A stretch of 53,100 bases of DNA from Clostridia bacterium (GCA_017414535.1 JAFQMA010000021.1:1-53100), one strand, 5' to 3'. Counted from the first letter of the stretch, positions 36,034 to 44,134 are shown. Notes: a model not told the origin generated them from the letters alone. Numbers and translations: made by a program.

Positions 36034-37131
36034 ATGGATAAAAACACGGAAGAAAAGAGAAAGCGCCACAGACGGCGCCACCATCACCGCCCCAAGGGCC
36101 CCCGCAAGCAGGAGGGCGCCGAGCAGGCACAAACAGTGAATACGATCGGGACCGAGGAGCTCCTCACACCGGAAGCGGCGCAGGAGACATCCGTCGCAAT
36201 ACCTACGGACGATTCCGATCCCGAATACGAATTTCTGAAAAAAGAAGAGGCAGCTCCCGCCGTCGAGCCTGAGGAAAAGGTGGCGGTGGTCAGTGTTCGC
36301 TTCCGCCCCGTAGGTAAGGCCTACTCCTTTGATCCCAACGGTGAGACTTTTAAAATGGGTGATCACGTGATCGTAGAAACGAGCCAAGGGCAGGAATTCG
36401 GCACCGTATCCACCCCTGTCCACAACGTATCCCTGAAGGACATCGTTTCTCCCTTGAGGAAGGTGCTTCGCAAAGCAACCGAAAAGGACCTGGAAAAGCA
36501 CGAAAAGAACCGCGAGCTGGAGCTTCGCGCCCGAAAAGTCTTTCAGGATAAGACAGCGGAGCATAAGCTTGACATGGCACTCAGCGACGTGGAATGCTCC
36601 TTTGACCATCAGAAGCTGATCTTCTATTTCACCTCCGAGGGCCGCGTGGATTTCCGCGAATTTGTCAAGGATATGGCATCGGTGTTTAAGATGCGCATCG
36701 AGCTGCGTCAAATCGGTGTGAGAGACGAGGCAAAGCAGCTGGGAGGCCTTGGAATTTGCGGCAGACCCCTTTGCTGCAGTCTCTTTTTGGATGATTTTCA
36801 GCAGGTCTCCATCAAAATGGCAAAGGAACAGAATCTGTCTCTCAATCCTACCAAGATCAGTGGAACCTGCGGCAGATTGATGTGTTGCCTTCGCTATGAA
36901 AACGACGTATACGTGGAAGCGGGCAAGACCTGTCCTCGCGCAGAAAACGCCGTCATGACCCCGGAAGGACGCGGTATTGTGGTAGAATCCAACATTCTTT
37001 GCGGCAAATGCAAGGTGAGGCTGGACAGTGACCCCGAAAACATCGTACCTTACGAGGCAAAGGATCTGAAGGTCATTCCAAAAGCAAAGAAAAACCAGCT
37101 AAATTCCAAGAACGAAAACGAAAAAGAATAG
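36034..37131 (+). CDS. ricT: PSP1-domain protein RicT (YaaT)
   Basis: Component of the RicA-RicF-RicT (Y) complex that assists RNase Y mRNA processing and development in Bacillus. The 365-residue protein has the PSP1 region and the cysteine sets ICGRPLCCS (C242, C247, C248) and TCGRLMCC (C279, C284, C285), plus C300, C323 and C326; these bind Fe-S clusters in the known complex. The first 85 residues are an unusual low-complexity tail starting with a run of Arg, His and Lys (RKRHRRRHHHRPKG) followed by an acidic part. RicA and RicF are not in the window. AGGAAG precedes the ATG. Confidence 0.92.
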   Translation: MDKNTEEKRKRHRRRHHHRPKGPRKQEGAEQAQTVNTIGTEELLTPEAAQETSVAIPTDDSDPEYEFLKKEEAAPAVEPEEKVAVVSVRFRPVGKAYSFDPNGETFKMGDHVIVETSQGQEFGTVSTPVHNVSLKDIVSPLRKVLRKATEKDLEKHEKNRELELRARKVFQDKTAEHKLDMALSDVECSFDHQKLIFYFTSEGRVDFREFVKDMASVFKMRIELRQIGVRDEAKQLGGLGICGRPLCCSLFLDDFQQVSIKMAKEQNLSLNPTKISGTCGRLMCCLRYENDVYVEAGKTCPRAENAVMTPEGRGIVVESNILCGKCKVRLDSDPENIVPYEAKDLKVIPKAKKNQLNSKNENEKE

Positions 37132-37157
37132 TTTTTTCTAAAAAAGCAAAAAAGCTA

Positions 37158-37185
37158 TTGAATTTTTAAAAACAAGTGCTATAAT
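37158..37185 (+). promoter_or_regulatory. Promoter for the ferredoxin gene
   Basis: TTGAAT (37158-37163), 16 bases, TATAAT (37180-37185). Confidence 0.7.
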
Positions 37186-37214
37186 AAAGTAAATCTTAAG
37201 TGGAGGTAACAAAA

Positions 37215-37388
37215 ATGGCATACATCATTTCTGAAGAATGCATCGGCTGCATGGCTTGTGTTGACGAGTGCCCCGTTTCCGCAATTTCCGAAAAGGACGG
37301 CAAGGCTTTCATCAATAAGGATGAGTGCATCGAGTGTGGCGCTTGCGTAGGCGCTTGCCCCATCGAAGCTCCCCAGCCCGAGGCCTAA
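37215..37388 (+). CDS. 2[4Fe-4S] ferredoxin
   Basis: Clostridial-type low-potential electron carrier, 57 residues. Two CxxCxxCxxxC motifs are intact: C9, C12, C15, C19 (CIGCMACVDECP) and C38, C41, C44, C48 (CIECGACVGACP). The ATG at 37215 has GGAGG at ideal spacing. It is monocistronic, with its own strong promoter and terminator, as expected for an abundant carrier serving hydrogenase or pyruvate:ferredoxin chemistry. Confidence 0.97.
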   Translation: MAYIISEECIGCMACVDECPVSAISEKDGKAFINKDECIECGACVGACPIEAPQPEA

Positions 37389-37398
37389 TGAACGATTG

Positions 37399-37426
37399 AA
37401 GCCACCCTATAGGGTGGCTTTTTTCT
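37399..37426 (+). terminator. Terminator of the ferredoxin gene
   Basis: Perfect AAGCCACCC / GGGTGGCTT stem with TATA loop, then a T-rich run. Confidence 0.88.
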
Positions 37427-37466
37427 TTTTTTGCCCGTGTTTTGGCAAGTTTTGAGGCGGAATGAA

Positions 37467-37495
37467 TTGACACGAAATCAAGTTTATATTATAAT
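37467..37495 (+). promoter_or_regulatory. Promoter for the Ldh-family oxidoreductase
   Basis: Perfect TTGACA (37467-37472), 17 bases, TATAAT (37490-37495). Confidence 0.85.
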
Positions 37496-37543
37496 AAAAG
37501 AAAATCTTGAAATAAGGTTTAAAACTTGAAAAGAGGAAGTATT

Positions 37544-38671
37544 ATGAGCAACTACATGAATTATTCCTACGATTCTCTGAAGAAGTTCTGCGATGATGCT
37601 TTTGAAAAATTCGGCTTTACCACCGAGGAAGCCAAGATCATCACCGACGTTCTTCTTCTTGCAGATCTCTACGGCATTGAGTCTCACGGTACCCAGAGAC
37701 TGGTTCGCTATCACAAGGACATTGCCAAGGGTCTGATCAAGGTCGGCGTAAAGCCCGAGGTCGTATTTGAGACTCCCGTTTCCGCCGTGATCGACGCGCA
37801 GGACGGTATGGGTCAGGTTATGGGCTATGCCGCCATGAAGATGGCCATTGAGAAGGCCAAAAAAAGCGGTATCGCCATCGTTACCGTTCGTAACTCCACT
37901 CACTACGGTATTGCCGGCTACTACACCAAGATGGCATGCGACGAGGGCTTGATCGGTCTCTCCACCACCAACACCACCGCCATCATGGTCCCCACCTACG
38001 GCAGAAAGGCTATGCTGGGCTCCAACCCCATCGCCATTTCCTTCCCCGCAGATCCCTACCCCTTCCTGTTTGACGCTTCCACTACTGTGGTTACCCGCGG
38101 CAAGCTTGAAGTTTACAACAAACTGGATAAGCCTCTCCACGACGGCTGGGCCATCGATTCCACCGGTAACGAGTCCACCGACGCTGCCAAGGTGCTGAAG
38201 TGCATCGCCAACAAGGAAGGCGGCGGCATTCTTCCTCTGGGCGGCTCTCGCGAGGATAGCGGCAGCCACAAGGGCTACGGCTGGGGCATGGTAGCTGAGC
38301 TGTTCAGTTCCATCCTTTCTCTGGGTATGACCTCTGAGAAGACCAACGTCGGCGGCAAGGGCGGCATCTGCCACGGCTTTATGGTTATTGATCCCAAGAT
38401 CTTCGGCGATGCTGAGGCTATCAAGCAGCATCTTTCCGCTTACCTTGAGGAGCTGAGAAACTCTCCCAAAGCAGAGGGACAGGATCGCATTTACACTCAC
38501 GGTGAGAAGGAGATCGCCGCTATGGCAGACCGCATGAAGAACGGTATCAACATCAACAAGAACACCGTTGCTGAGATGCGCGATCTGGCACAGTTCCTCG
38601 GCATGGACGTTGTTGCTTACCTCGGTGAGGAAGCACTGACCATTCAGGGCAAGGAAAGCATCTACAAATAA
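37544..38671 (+). CDS. Malate/L-lactate dehydrogenase-family NAD(P) oxidoreductase
   Basis: Member of the Ldh_2 family (malate, L-lactate, L-sulfolactate and ureidoglycolate dehydrogenases), which reduces or oxidises 2-hydroxy acids with NAD(P). The 375-residue protein carries LYGIESHGTQRLVRY with the catalytic-type His48, the core VRNSTHYGIAGYYTKMA, the substrate/cofactor loop NTTAIMVPTYGRK, and LGSNPIAISFPADP. The ATG at 37544 has AGAGGAAG upstream. A strong promoter and own terminator mark it as a single, probably well-expressed gene. The substrate is not decided; malate is the commonest assumption in anaerobes. Confidence 0.87.
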   Translation: MSNYMNYSYDSLKKFCDDAFEKFGFTTEEAKIITDVLLLADLYGIESHGTQRLVRYHKDIAKGLIKVGVKPEVVFETPVSAVIDAQDGMGQVMGYAAMKMAIEKAKKSGIAIVTVRNSTHYGIAGYYTKMACDEGLIGLSTTNTTAIMVPTYGRKAMLGSNPIAISFPADPYPFLFDASTTVVTRGKLEVYNKLDKPLHDGWAIDSTGNESTDAAKVLKCIANKEGGGILPLGGSREDSGSHKGYGWGMVAELFSSILSLGMTSEKTNVGGKGGICHGFMVIDPKIFGDAEAIKQHLSAYLEELRNSPKAEGQDRIYTHGEKEIAAMADRMKNGININKNTVAEMRDLAQFLGMDVVAYLGEEALTIQGKESIYK

Positions 38672-38677
38672 AAACAC

Positions 38678-38709
38678 AATTCCCTCGGAACGATCCGAGG
38701 GAATTTTTA
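38678..38709 (+). terminator. Terminator of the Ldh-family gene
   Basis: 12-bp perfect stem AATTCCCTCGGA / TCCGAGGGAATT with ACGA loop, then TTTT. Confidence 0.85.
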
Positions 38710-38712
38710 TAA

Positions 38713-38745
38713 ATAGAAGTGAGCCGAAATCCGGCTCACTTCTAT
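38713..38745 (-). terminator. Terminator of the BspA-type gene
   Basis: Stem AGAAGTGAGCCG / CGGCTCACTTCT with a 5-base loop, lying immediately beyond the stop codon at 38749. Confidence 0.85.
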
Positions 38746-38748
38746 TTT

Positions 38749-40290
38749 TTATTTTTTCTTTTTCAAAAGAATGAAGGCGGTAACGCCACCGGCCGCAACA
38801 ACTGCAACGCACACAGCAACAATAACGATAACGGTAGTCGCATTGCTCTTTTCTTCCTCCACAGGATCTCCCTCCGTGCTCACTCCGTCGTTGACAACGG
38901 GCGCAGATTGATCCGTTAGCTTTTCTACCGTTCGGACCTCCTCTTTTCCGCAAAGCTCGCACTTTTTCGTATAGCTACCTTCCTCTTCTGCAGTAGGTGC
39001 TTTGGTTTGCGTTTCCTCGCCCCAAGCATGCTCAAGCTTGGAAACGGTGATCTCTTCCTTATGATTGCAAACGGAGCAGATCCTCTCATTCTTGCCATCC
39101 TCTTCACAGCTCGGCGCCGTCACAACGACAGGCTCGCCATAGCGATGACCGAGGGCTGCCTCCCTTTGCACTTCCTTATACTGACAAACGGAGCATACTC
39201 TGGATTGTTCTCCCGCAGTAATACAATCCGCCTTACTTGCAATCGACCAAGCAGAAAAGCGATGTCCTGCTGCGCAACGATCGATATTGACACCGTAATG
39301 CCACGTAGCGCCTGACAGGTAGCTGTTGTCCGATGAAAAAGAGATCTGATTCTTCATCGCTTCGGTACCTTCGTAAAAGATCTCCATATTGGAATTGGGG
39401 CAGAATTTCTTGCCGACGGTCTCAACATTCTTGCCAAGATAAATCTTTTTTAAAGAGGAGCAATTATAAAAGGCTTCGTCGTCGATCTTTTTCACAGTAT
39501 GGGACAGCGTTATGCTTTGGAGCCTCGTACAATCACCAAACGCACGGGAACCGACCCATTCCACGCCTTCTCCCATATGAAAGCTTTCAAGGCCTGAGCA
39601 ACCGGAAAAAGCGCTATACACAATGATCTTTACACTGTCCGGAAGGGTCATACTCTTTAGTCCCGTACAGCCCGCAAAGGCACGACTGAAGATCGTAGAG
39701 AGGTTTTTGGGGAAACGAACGGAGGATGCATTCAGCGAAATGCAGTCCTGAAACATCGCTTCAAAGATCACCTCAAAGCGATCGGGAAAAACGACCTTGG
39801 AAAGAGACGTACATCCTACGAACATACGAGATCCGCCCGTTTTTACCTCGCCCTTAAATTCCACACTCCTCAATCCCGTGCATCCGGAAAAGGCATATCC
39901 GTCAATCGTGCTGACAGAAGCGGGAATGACGACCGATTCAAGGCTCGTGCAATTGTAAAAGGCAGAATCTCCAATTGAGGTCAAGCCTTCGGGGAGACTA
40001 ACGGAACGAAGCTTCGTGCAGCCGGCAAAAGTATTTTTTCCAACGCCCGTTACACCCTTTTCAATCACAAGCTCCGTGATCTCTCTTCCCCAAGGAAGCA
40101 CGGAGGAATTGGTAGCAATGTTTTCCATGGCGCCGTTGCCGCTGATCGTTAATTTCGTGCCGTCAAGCTGCCAAGCGCAGGCACCGGTAACACCCGTTGC
40201 GGCCGAAACCTCGGTAGGCATTATCAAAAAAACAAAGAGGGCTGAAATGAGTAGTAAAAGTGAGCTGATTAATGCAGTTGTTTTTTTCAT
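38749..40290 (-). CDS. BspA-type leucine-rich-repeat surface protein
   Basis: Secreted, membrane-anchored LRR protein of 513 residues. A signal peptide (about 1-31, ending VSAAT) leads to roughly ten LRR_5/BspA repeats (about 50-290) of the form SVSLPEGLTSIGDSAFYNC and CTSLESVVIP. Three repeats of about 40 residues follow, each with a CxxC pair (CSVC, CSVC, CELC) and a leading GHR/EHAW motif. A C-terminal membrane segment (about 480-508) ends in KKKK, so the protein is held by its tail rather than sorted. BspA-type proteins bind host matrix or other cells; here adhesion is inference. GGAGG precedes the ATG. Two tandem promoters and CI-type operators lie upstream. Confidence 0.88.
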   Translation of the reverse strand: MKKTTALISSLLLLISALFVFLIMPTEVSAATGVTGACAWQLDGTKLTISGNGAMENIATNSSVLPWGREITELVIEKGVTGVGKNTFAGCTKLRSVSLPEGLTSIGDSAFYNCTSLESVVIPASVSTIDGYAFSGCTGLRSVEFKGEVKTGGSRMFVGCTSLSKVVFPDRFEVIFEAMFQDCISLNASSVRFPKNLSTIFSRAFAGCTGLKSMTLPDSVKIIVYSAFSGCSGLESFHMGEGVEWVGSRAFGDCTRLQSITLSHTVKKIDDEAFYNCSSLKKIYLGKNVETVGKKFCPNSNMEIFYEGTEAMKNQISFSSDNSYLSGATWHYGVNIDRCAAGHRFSAWSIASKADCITAGEQSRVCSVCQYKEVQREAALGHRYGEPVVVTAPSCEEDGKNERICSVCNHKEEITVSKLEHAWGEETQTKAPTAEEEGSYTKKCELCGKEEVRTVEKLTDQSAPVVNDGVSTEGDPVEEEKSNATTVIVIVAVCVAVVAAGGVTAFILLKKKK

Positions 40291-40322
40291 AATTTCCTCC
40301 AATCAATTGATATTCTAATAAT

Positions 40323-40351
40323 ATATTAACAGTTCTCTATTCTACTGTCAA
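40323..40351 (-). promoter_or_regulatory. Proximal promoter of the BspA-type gene
   Basis: Leftward TTGACA (40346-40351), 17 bases, TAATAT (40323-40328). Confidence 0.75.
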
Positions 40352-40372
40352 TATTAACAACCTTTCACATAC

Positions 40373-40401
40373 ATTATACTGCATTTTGCGGTTTTTGTCA
40401 A
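40373..40401 (-). promoter_or_regulatory. Distal promoter of the BspA-type gene
   Basis: Perfect leftward consensus TTGACA (40396-40401), 17 bases, TATAAT (40373-40378). One putative operator fills its spacer. Confidence 0.8.
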
Positions 40402-40417
40402 TACCGCAATTCGCGGT
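40378..40417. promoter_or_regulatory. Two tandem operators for the Cro/CI-type regulator
   Basis: ACTGCATTTTGCGGT (40378-40392) and ACCGCAATTCGCGGT (40403-40417) agree at 12 of 15 positions, and the second is a near-perfect palindrome (ACCGC-N5-GCGGT). Their centres are 25 bp apart. The first lies between the -35 and -10 of the distal leftward promoter, the second just upstream of the rightward -10 of the regulator gene. This layout suggests autoregulation plus control of the BspA-type gene. Confidence 0.65.
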
Positions 40418-40421
40418 AGGA

Positions 40422-40427
40422 TATAAT
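40422..40427 (+). promoter_or_regulatory. -10 element for the regulator gene
   Basis: TATAAT with no recognisable -35 at 16-18 bases; the expected position is taken by the second operator. Confidence 0.5.
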
Positions 40428-40448
40428 AAAGAAAAGAGAGGTGAAACG

Positions 40449-40661
40449 ATGTATCGTAGAATACGCGATCTGCGCGAAGATCACGATCTTACGCAAAAAG
40501 AGCTGGCAGGAAAGCTGAATTGCTCCCAGCAGGTCTACAGTAATTACGAGCTTGGGCAAAGGGATATTCCTACCGATATTCTCGTTAAGCTCTCGTCTAT
40601 TTACAACGTTTCCATAGATTATATATTAGAGATCAGCAATGATCCAACGATAAAAAAATAA
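40449..40661 (+). CDS. Small Cro/CI-family helix-turn-helix regulator
   Basis: DNA-binding protein of 70 residues consisting almost entirely of an HTH_3 domain: RIRDLREDHDLTQKELAGKL, SQQVYSNYELGQRDIP and the closing LVKLSSIYNVSIDYIL. No ligand domain is visible. AGAGGTG precedes the ATG. It is divergent from the BspA-type gene, with two similar 15-bp operator candidates between, so it most likely represses itself and that gene. It is not in a phage context: no integrase or lytic genes adjoin. Confidence 0.9.
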   Translation: MYRRIRDLREDHDLTQKELAGKLNCSQQVYSNYELGQRDIPTDILVKLSSIYNVSIDYILEISNDPTIKK

Positions 40662-40694
40662 GCCCTCGATCTAAGATCGGGGGCTTATTTTTTA
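40657..40694 (+). terminator. Terminator of the Cro/CI-type gene
   Basis: Stem 40657-40671 with 40675-40689 (one G-U pair), followed by a T run. It also lies just beyond the stop of the leftward small membrane protein gene. Confidence 0.8.
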
Positions 40695-40985
40695 TTGGAT
40701 GCCGAAAAGGCGATCGGAGCGAAGGAATGGCTCCAGCTCCTTCGCTCTTTTCTCTTCGCCGCAATGAGAATAATCCGAGATCAGATAATAGAGGCGAAGA
40801 TTCTTCAGTCGTGCGATCTTGGAACGTACGTAGCGACGGTGAAGCCCATCATGATACTCCTTTGTCCCCTTCCCTTTTCGAAAGGCTCTTTTCTCATAGA
40901 GGAAAACGGCTGAAAAGAAGAAACAAAGGAGAATAAAGCACAAAAGGATCGCGGCGGCAAGGCCGCTGAGAATAGCGGGAATCAC
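40692..40985 (-). CDS. Small single-helix membrane protein, uncharacterised
   Basis: Predicted 97-residue protein with one N-terminal membrane segment (about 5-29) and a basic cytoplasmic tail rich in Arg, Lys and Tyr (KRAFRKGKGTKEYHDGLHRR). The start is GTG at 40985, forming a GTGA overlap with the stop of the upstream glycosidase-amidase fusion, so the two are co-translated. I recognise no family. An accessory role with the large wall enzyme is suggested only by the overlap. Confidence 0.65.
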   Translation of the reverse strand: MIPAILSGLAAAILLCFILLCFFFSAVFLYEKRAFRKGKGTKEYHDGLHRRYVRSKIARLKNLRLYYLISDYSHCGEEKRAKELEPFLRSDRLFGIQ

Positions 40986-43900
40986 GGCAAGTTACCTCCT
41001 AAGATCTCCTCCTGCATGGCATACCAGGAAAGGATGCCGTCGAGGATGCCTTGGGCGGCATCGCGGGCATAGCTGTCACGCAGGGCAAGATGATATTCCG
41101 AAGGGGCACAGATGAAGCTGACCTCCACCAGCGTTTGGGGGAAGCGAGGATTGCGACAGAGGGCAAGCATTTGCCTGCGGGTGCCGTTATCCTCCGTATG
41201 AAGGGCGGAAAGAACTCCCTTTTTTACGTGGTCCGCCAAGGACAGTCCCGCCTCAGACCAATAGAGGCCAAGGGTGCCGCCCACGGTATTGGCATCGGTG
41301 GTCTCATGGGTGGAATTATGATGGACTGAAACGGAAAGGTCCGGATCGGCAGCGGTAAGAAGGTCGATGCGCTCCGTAAGGCTGACGGTGGCATCCTCCG
41401 AACGGCTCATGATCACCGTAGCACCCTTTTCCTCCAGTAGGGCTTCCAGGGTAAGGGCGATCTTTAAATTAAGATCCTCCTCGTTGCCTCCCTTCCTGTA
41501 GCCGAGGGCGCCTACGTCAGTGCCGCCGTGACCTGCATCCACTACGATGGTCTTACCTGCAAGGGGCTTATCCCCTTCTGCCAAGGCAGAGGGCTGGCGG
41601 AAGGAAAGAATGGCAGTACCGTTTTCATAGGAGTAGTGGAAGCCGTAATAATTGTAGGGGCTTTGCAACGTCAGCTCCAGAGTTACAGTTTGACGAGAAA
41701 GGGAGGAAGAAAGACTTGCCGAGGAAAAGAGCAGATCTCCTGCGGCAAGAGAAACATCTCCCGAAAGTGCAGTGACGGTATTAAACACCTTAACGCGGAC
41801 GACGCCGTCCTGTAGCTCCACCGTCAAAGGAGGCGCGGCACCGAGGGCAAGGGTAAATTTCACGGCAGAGGCATCTGCTGCCGCCGAAACGGTGGCAAGA
41901 GACGAGGGCTGTAGGGGCTCGTTATCGATCCTGACGTTCCCTGCAGGCACGAAGGCACCGCAAGCGAGACGATAATGACCGTTAAAATAGCCTGTGACTC
42001 TGTCTCGCAGATCGACAGAGGCAGAGGTATAATCATCGTAAAAGGAGCTGTCGGAGGCTACCTTAAGCGGCGTATAGTCCTTCGTTACCGTAGCGCAGAT
42101 CACATGATCCTTTGGAATGACGGAAACGGTAGGGCCGTCCTTATCGATCTCGACTCCGTCTTTTTTGCAAACAAAGCGCATTCTTCCGACGTTGACGGGA
42201 GAGCCGGTGCCGCTTTGGGCAGGAACGGCGATGACTCCCTCGTAAACCTCCTGTGCGGAGCCGCCCGCTCCCAGTGTGGGACGAAGGGTCACGGTCTTAT
42301 TGCCCAAGGAAACGGTAACGGTGCAGCCCGCCTGAGCGGTGACGGTCACAGGAACGGTGGTTCCTGACAGCGCCATGATCCCTCCCCCATCGGAGGGAGT
42401 AAAGGCGGAAATAGCAAAGGGAACAGTCCCGGCAGTAGATTGCACGCGGGAGACCTGAAGGGTGTAGCTCTTTCCGTTTTGCTCCACACGCAAGGTATTC
42501 TTACCGTAGGAAAGGGGCATTAAAACAGAAAACAGGCCGCTTTTGGTGCGGCCGATCTTCTGTCCGTTCATATAGACGGGCATGGTAGGATCAGAGGCGG
42601 CGGTAACAAATTCTGCCGCATAAGTAGATCTTGCACCGTTTCCGGGTCGCAAAAAGGTGACTCCGCTGACGTCCGTTGCCGTTTTCTCCTCCACGGTAGG
42701 ATCGGCATAAAGCTCACGGAGAGCATCCCGCAGGCCTTCGGTGTTCTTCACGATATCGGCAAAGCCGTATTGGATATTGCCGTAGGAGCCCATATAGGCA
42801 CGGGCATAGCGGATCTGCTGGACGATCTCCTCAGCGCCGAGGTCAAAGTCGCCTACCTTATAGGCAGCATGAGCAATATAAAGGCGAACGGAGGTACCGT
42901 CTACCTGCGCGCTCCACCAGCGGGCAAGGGTAGAAAAATCGGCAGCCTTATGTCCCCTCTCCCAATAGATCTGAGGGGCGATATAATCCACGTATTCTCC
43001 CTCGATCCAGGCAAGGGCGTCGCAGAAGATGGCGGAATAGGCTTCGGTGCCGTTGGTGGCACTGCCACCGGGATGAGAGGAGGAATTCTGCCAGATACCG
43101 AAGGGGCTGACACCGAAGGTCAGATCTGCACTTTTAGCCTTGACGGTATCGAAGGTGGCATGAATGAGGGTATTGACGTTTTCACGGCGGAAATCACCAA
43201 GCGTTTTTCCTTCACCAAGGGAAGAAAAGCTGGCAGAATCGTCAAAGCTCTGGCCCGATACGGGGTAAGGATAAAAGTAATCGTCGTAGAGAACGCCTGC
43301 CACGCCGTATTCCAAAATCTCCTTCACACCGTCGAGGATCAGCTTCTGTACCTCAGGCAGGGCGGGATCGTAATAAAGCTTACCGTCGTAAAACACCGTC
43401 CAATGAGGGTTTTGGCGGGCAGGGTTAGCTTCGGAAAGAGAGGCAAGAGCCTGCTCCTTGGAGGAAGCGTTGATATTGGTAACACGATAAGGGTTGACCC
43501 ATGCTACCACCTGCATATCGTAAAGGGCACACTGCTCAATGAGGTAGGAGAGCGGGTCGAAGGTCAGTGCATCACCCTCCTGAGCCATCAGATAGCGGGA
43601 CGAGGGGAAAACAGCAGACTTATAGAAAGCATCGCCCGTGGGACGAACCTGAAAATACAGGGTATCAAAGCCCGTGGAGCGGCTCGTTTCCACAATGATA
43701 TCCAGCTCATTCTTCAGCTCCGCTTCGGAAAGGCCGGGCTTGGAGGGAAAATTGATATTGGCCACGGTGGCAATAAACACACCTCGCATTTCCTCGCCGG
43801 GATCCACGGGTGTTTTTTCCTCGGTAAAGGGCAGGGTCTCCGTAGGGTCGGGTGCAGGCTCGGTAGCGGGAGGCGTCTCCCCCCCATCGGGCCAGAGAAC

Positions 43901-44026
43901 GAGAAGGAGCGTCAGCACCAAAATAAGCGCAAGAAAAGAAAGGGCTGCAATAAAGATCACCTTTCCCTTCGTAGTGGCAAGCCATGCAGAAAAGCCCTTC
44001 TTTTCGGGCATCATACCGTCGTTCAT
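40982..44026 (-). CDS. Membrane-anchored GHL10-type glycosidase fused to amidase_3
   Basis: Large cell-surface enzyme of 1014 residues with two hydrolase-like domains. After one membrane helix (about 22-46) and a Thr/Pro-rich linker, residues ~78-440 match the glycosyl hydrolase-like GHL10/DUF187 (YngK) family: EMRGVFIATVANINFP, DTLYFQVRPTGDAFY, VVAWVNPYR, VAGVLYDDYFYP. Residues ~460-800 form beta-rich linker modules. From ~822 an N-acetylmuramoyl-L-alanine amidase follows with zinc ligands His833, Glu in GGNEEDLNLK, His in SVHHNS and the catalytic Glu968 in LVEVSF. The C-terminal domain would cleave peptide stems; the N-terminal domain may cut or bind wall glycans. AGGAGG precedes the ATG. 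Confidence 0.87.
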   Translation of the reverse strand: MNDGMMPEKKGFSAWLATTKGKVIFIAALSFLALILVLTLLLVLWPDGGETPPATEPAPDPTETLPFTEEKTPVDPGEEMRGVFIATVANINFPSKPGLSEAELKNELDIIVETSRSTGFDTLYFQVRPTGDAFYKSAVFPSSRYLMAQEGDALTFDPLSYLIEQCALYDMQVVAWVNPYRVTNINASSKEQALASLSEANPARQNPHWTVFYDGKLYYDPALPEVQKLILDGVKEILEYGVAGVLYDDYFYPYPVSGQSFDDSASFSSLGEGKTLGDFRRENVNTLIHATFDTVKAKSADLTFGVSPFGIWQNSSSHPGGSATNGTEAYSAIFCDALAWIEGEYVDYIAPQIYWERGHKAADFSTLARWWSAQVDGTSVRLYIAHAAYKVGDFDLGAEEIVQQIRYARAYMGSYGNIQYGFADIVKNTEGLRDALRELYADPTVEEKTATDVSGVTFLRPGNGARSTYAAEFVTAASDPTMPVYMNGQKIGRTKSGLFSVLMPLSYGKNTLRVEQNGKSYTLQVSRVQSTAGTVPFAISAFTPSDGGGIMALSGTTVPVTVTAQAGCTVTVSLGNKTVTLRPTLGAGGSAQEVYEGVIAVPAQSGTGSPVNVGRMRFVCKKDGVEIDKDGPTVSVIPKDHVICATVTKDYTPLKVASDSSFYDDYTSASVDLRDRVTGYFNGHYRLACGAFVPAGNVRIDNEPLQPSSLATVSAAADASAVKFTLALGAAPPLTVELQDGVVRVKVFNTVTALSGDVSLAAGDLLFSSASLSSSLSRQTVTLELTLQSPYNYYGFHYSYENGTAILSFRQPSALAEGDKPLAGKTIVVDAGHGGTDVGALGYRKGGNEEDLNLKIALTLEALLEEKGATVIMSRSEDATVSLTERIDLLTAADPDLSVSVHHNSTHETTDANTVGGTLGLYWSEAGLSLADHVKKGVLSALHTEDNGTRRQMLALCRNPRFPQTLVEVSFICAPSEYHLALRDSYARDAAQGILDGILSWYAMQEEILGGNLP

Positions 44027-44050
44027 CTTCGTCCTCCTGTTCTTTTATCC

Positions 44051-44079
44051 AGTATAACAAGAAACCTTCCTTTTGACAA
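44051..44079 (-). promoter_or_regulatory. Promoter for the glycosidase-amidase gene
   Basis: Leftward TTGTCA (44074-44079), 17 bases, TATACT (44051-44056). Confidence 0.7.
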
Positions 44080-44134
44080 GAAAAATATTCTGTCCACATC
44101 CTATGAAATTCGCATTTCATTTATACCAAATCGG

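Noticed and set aside
40449..40661. Cro/CI-type gene as a prophage marker
   Set aside because: No integrase, terminase, lysis or other phage genes nearby; its operators point to the BspA-type gene.
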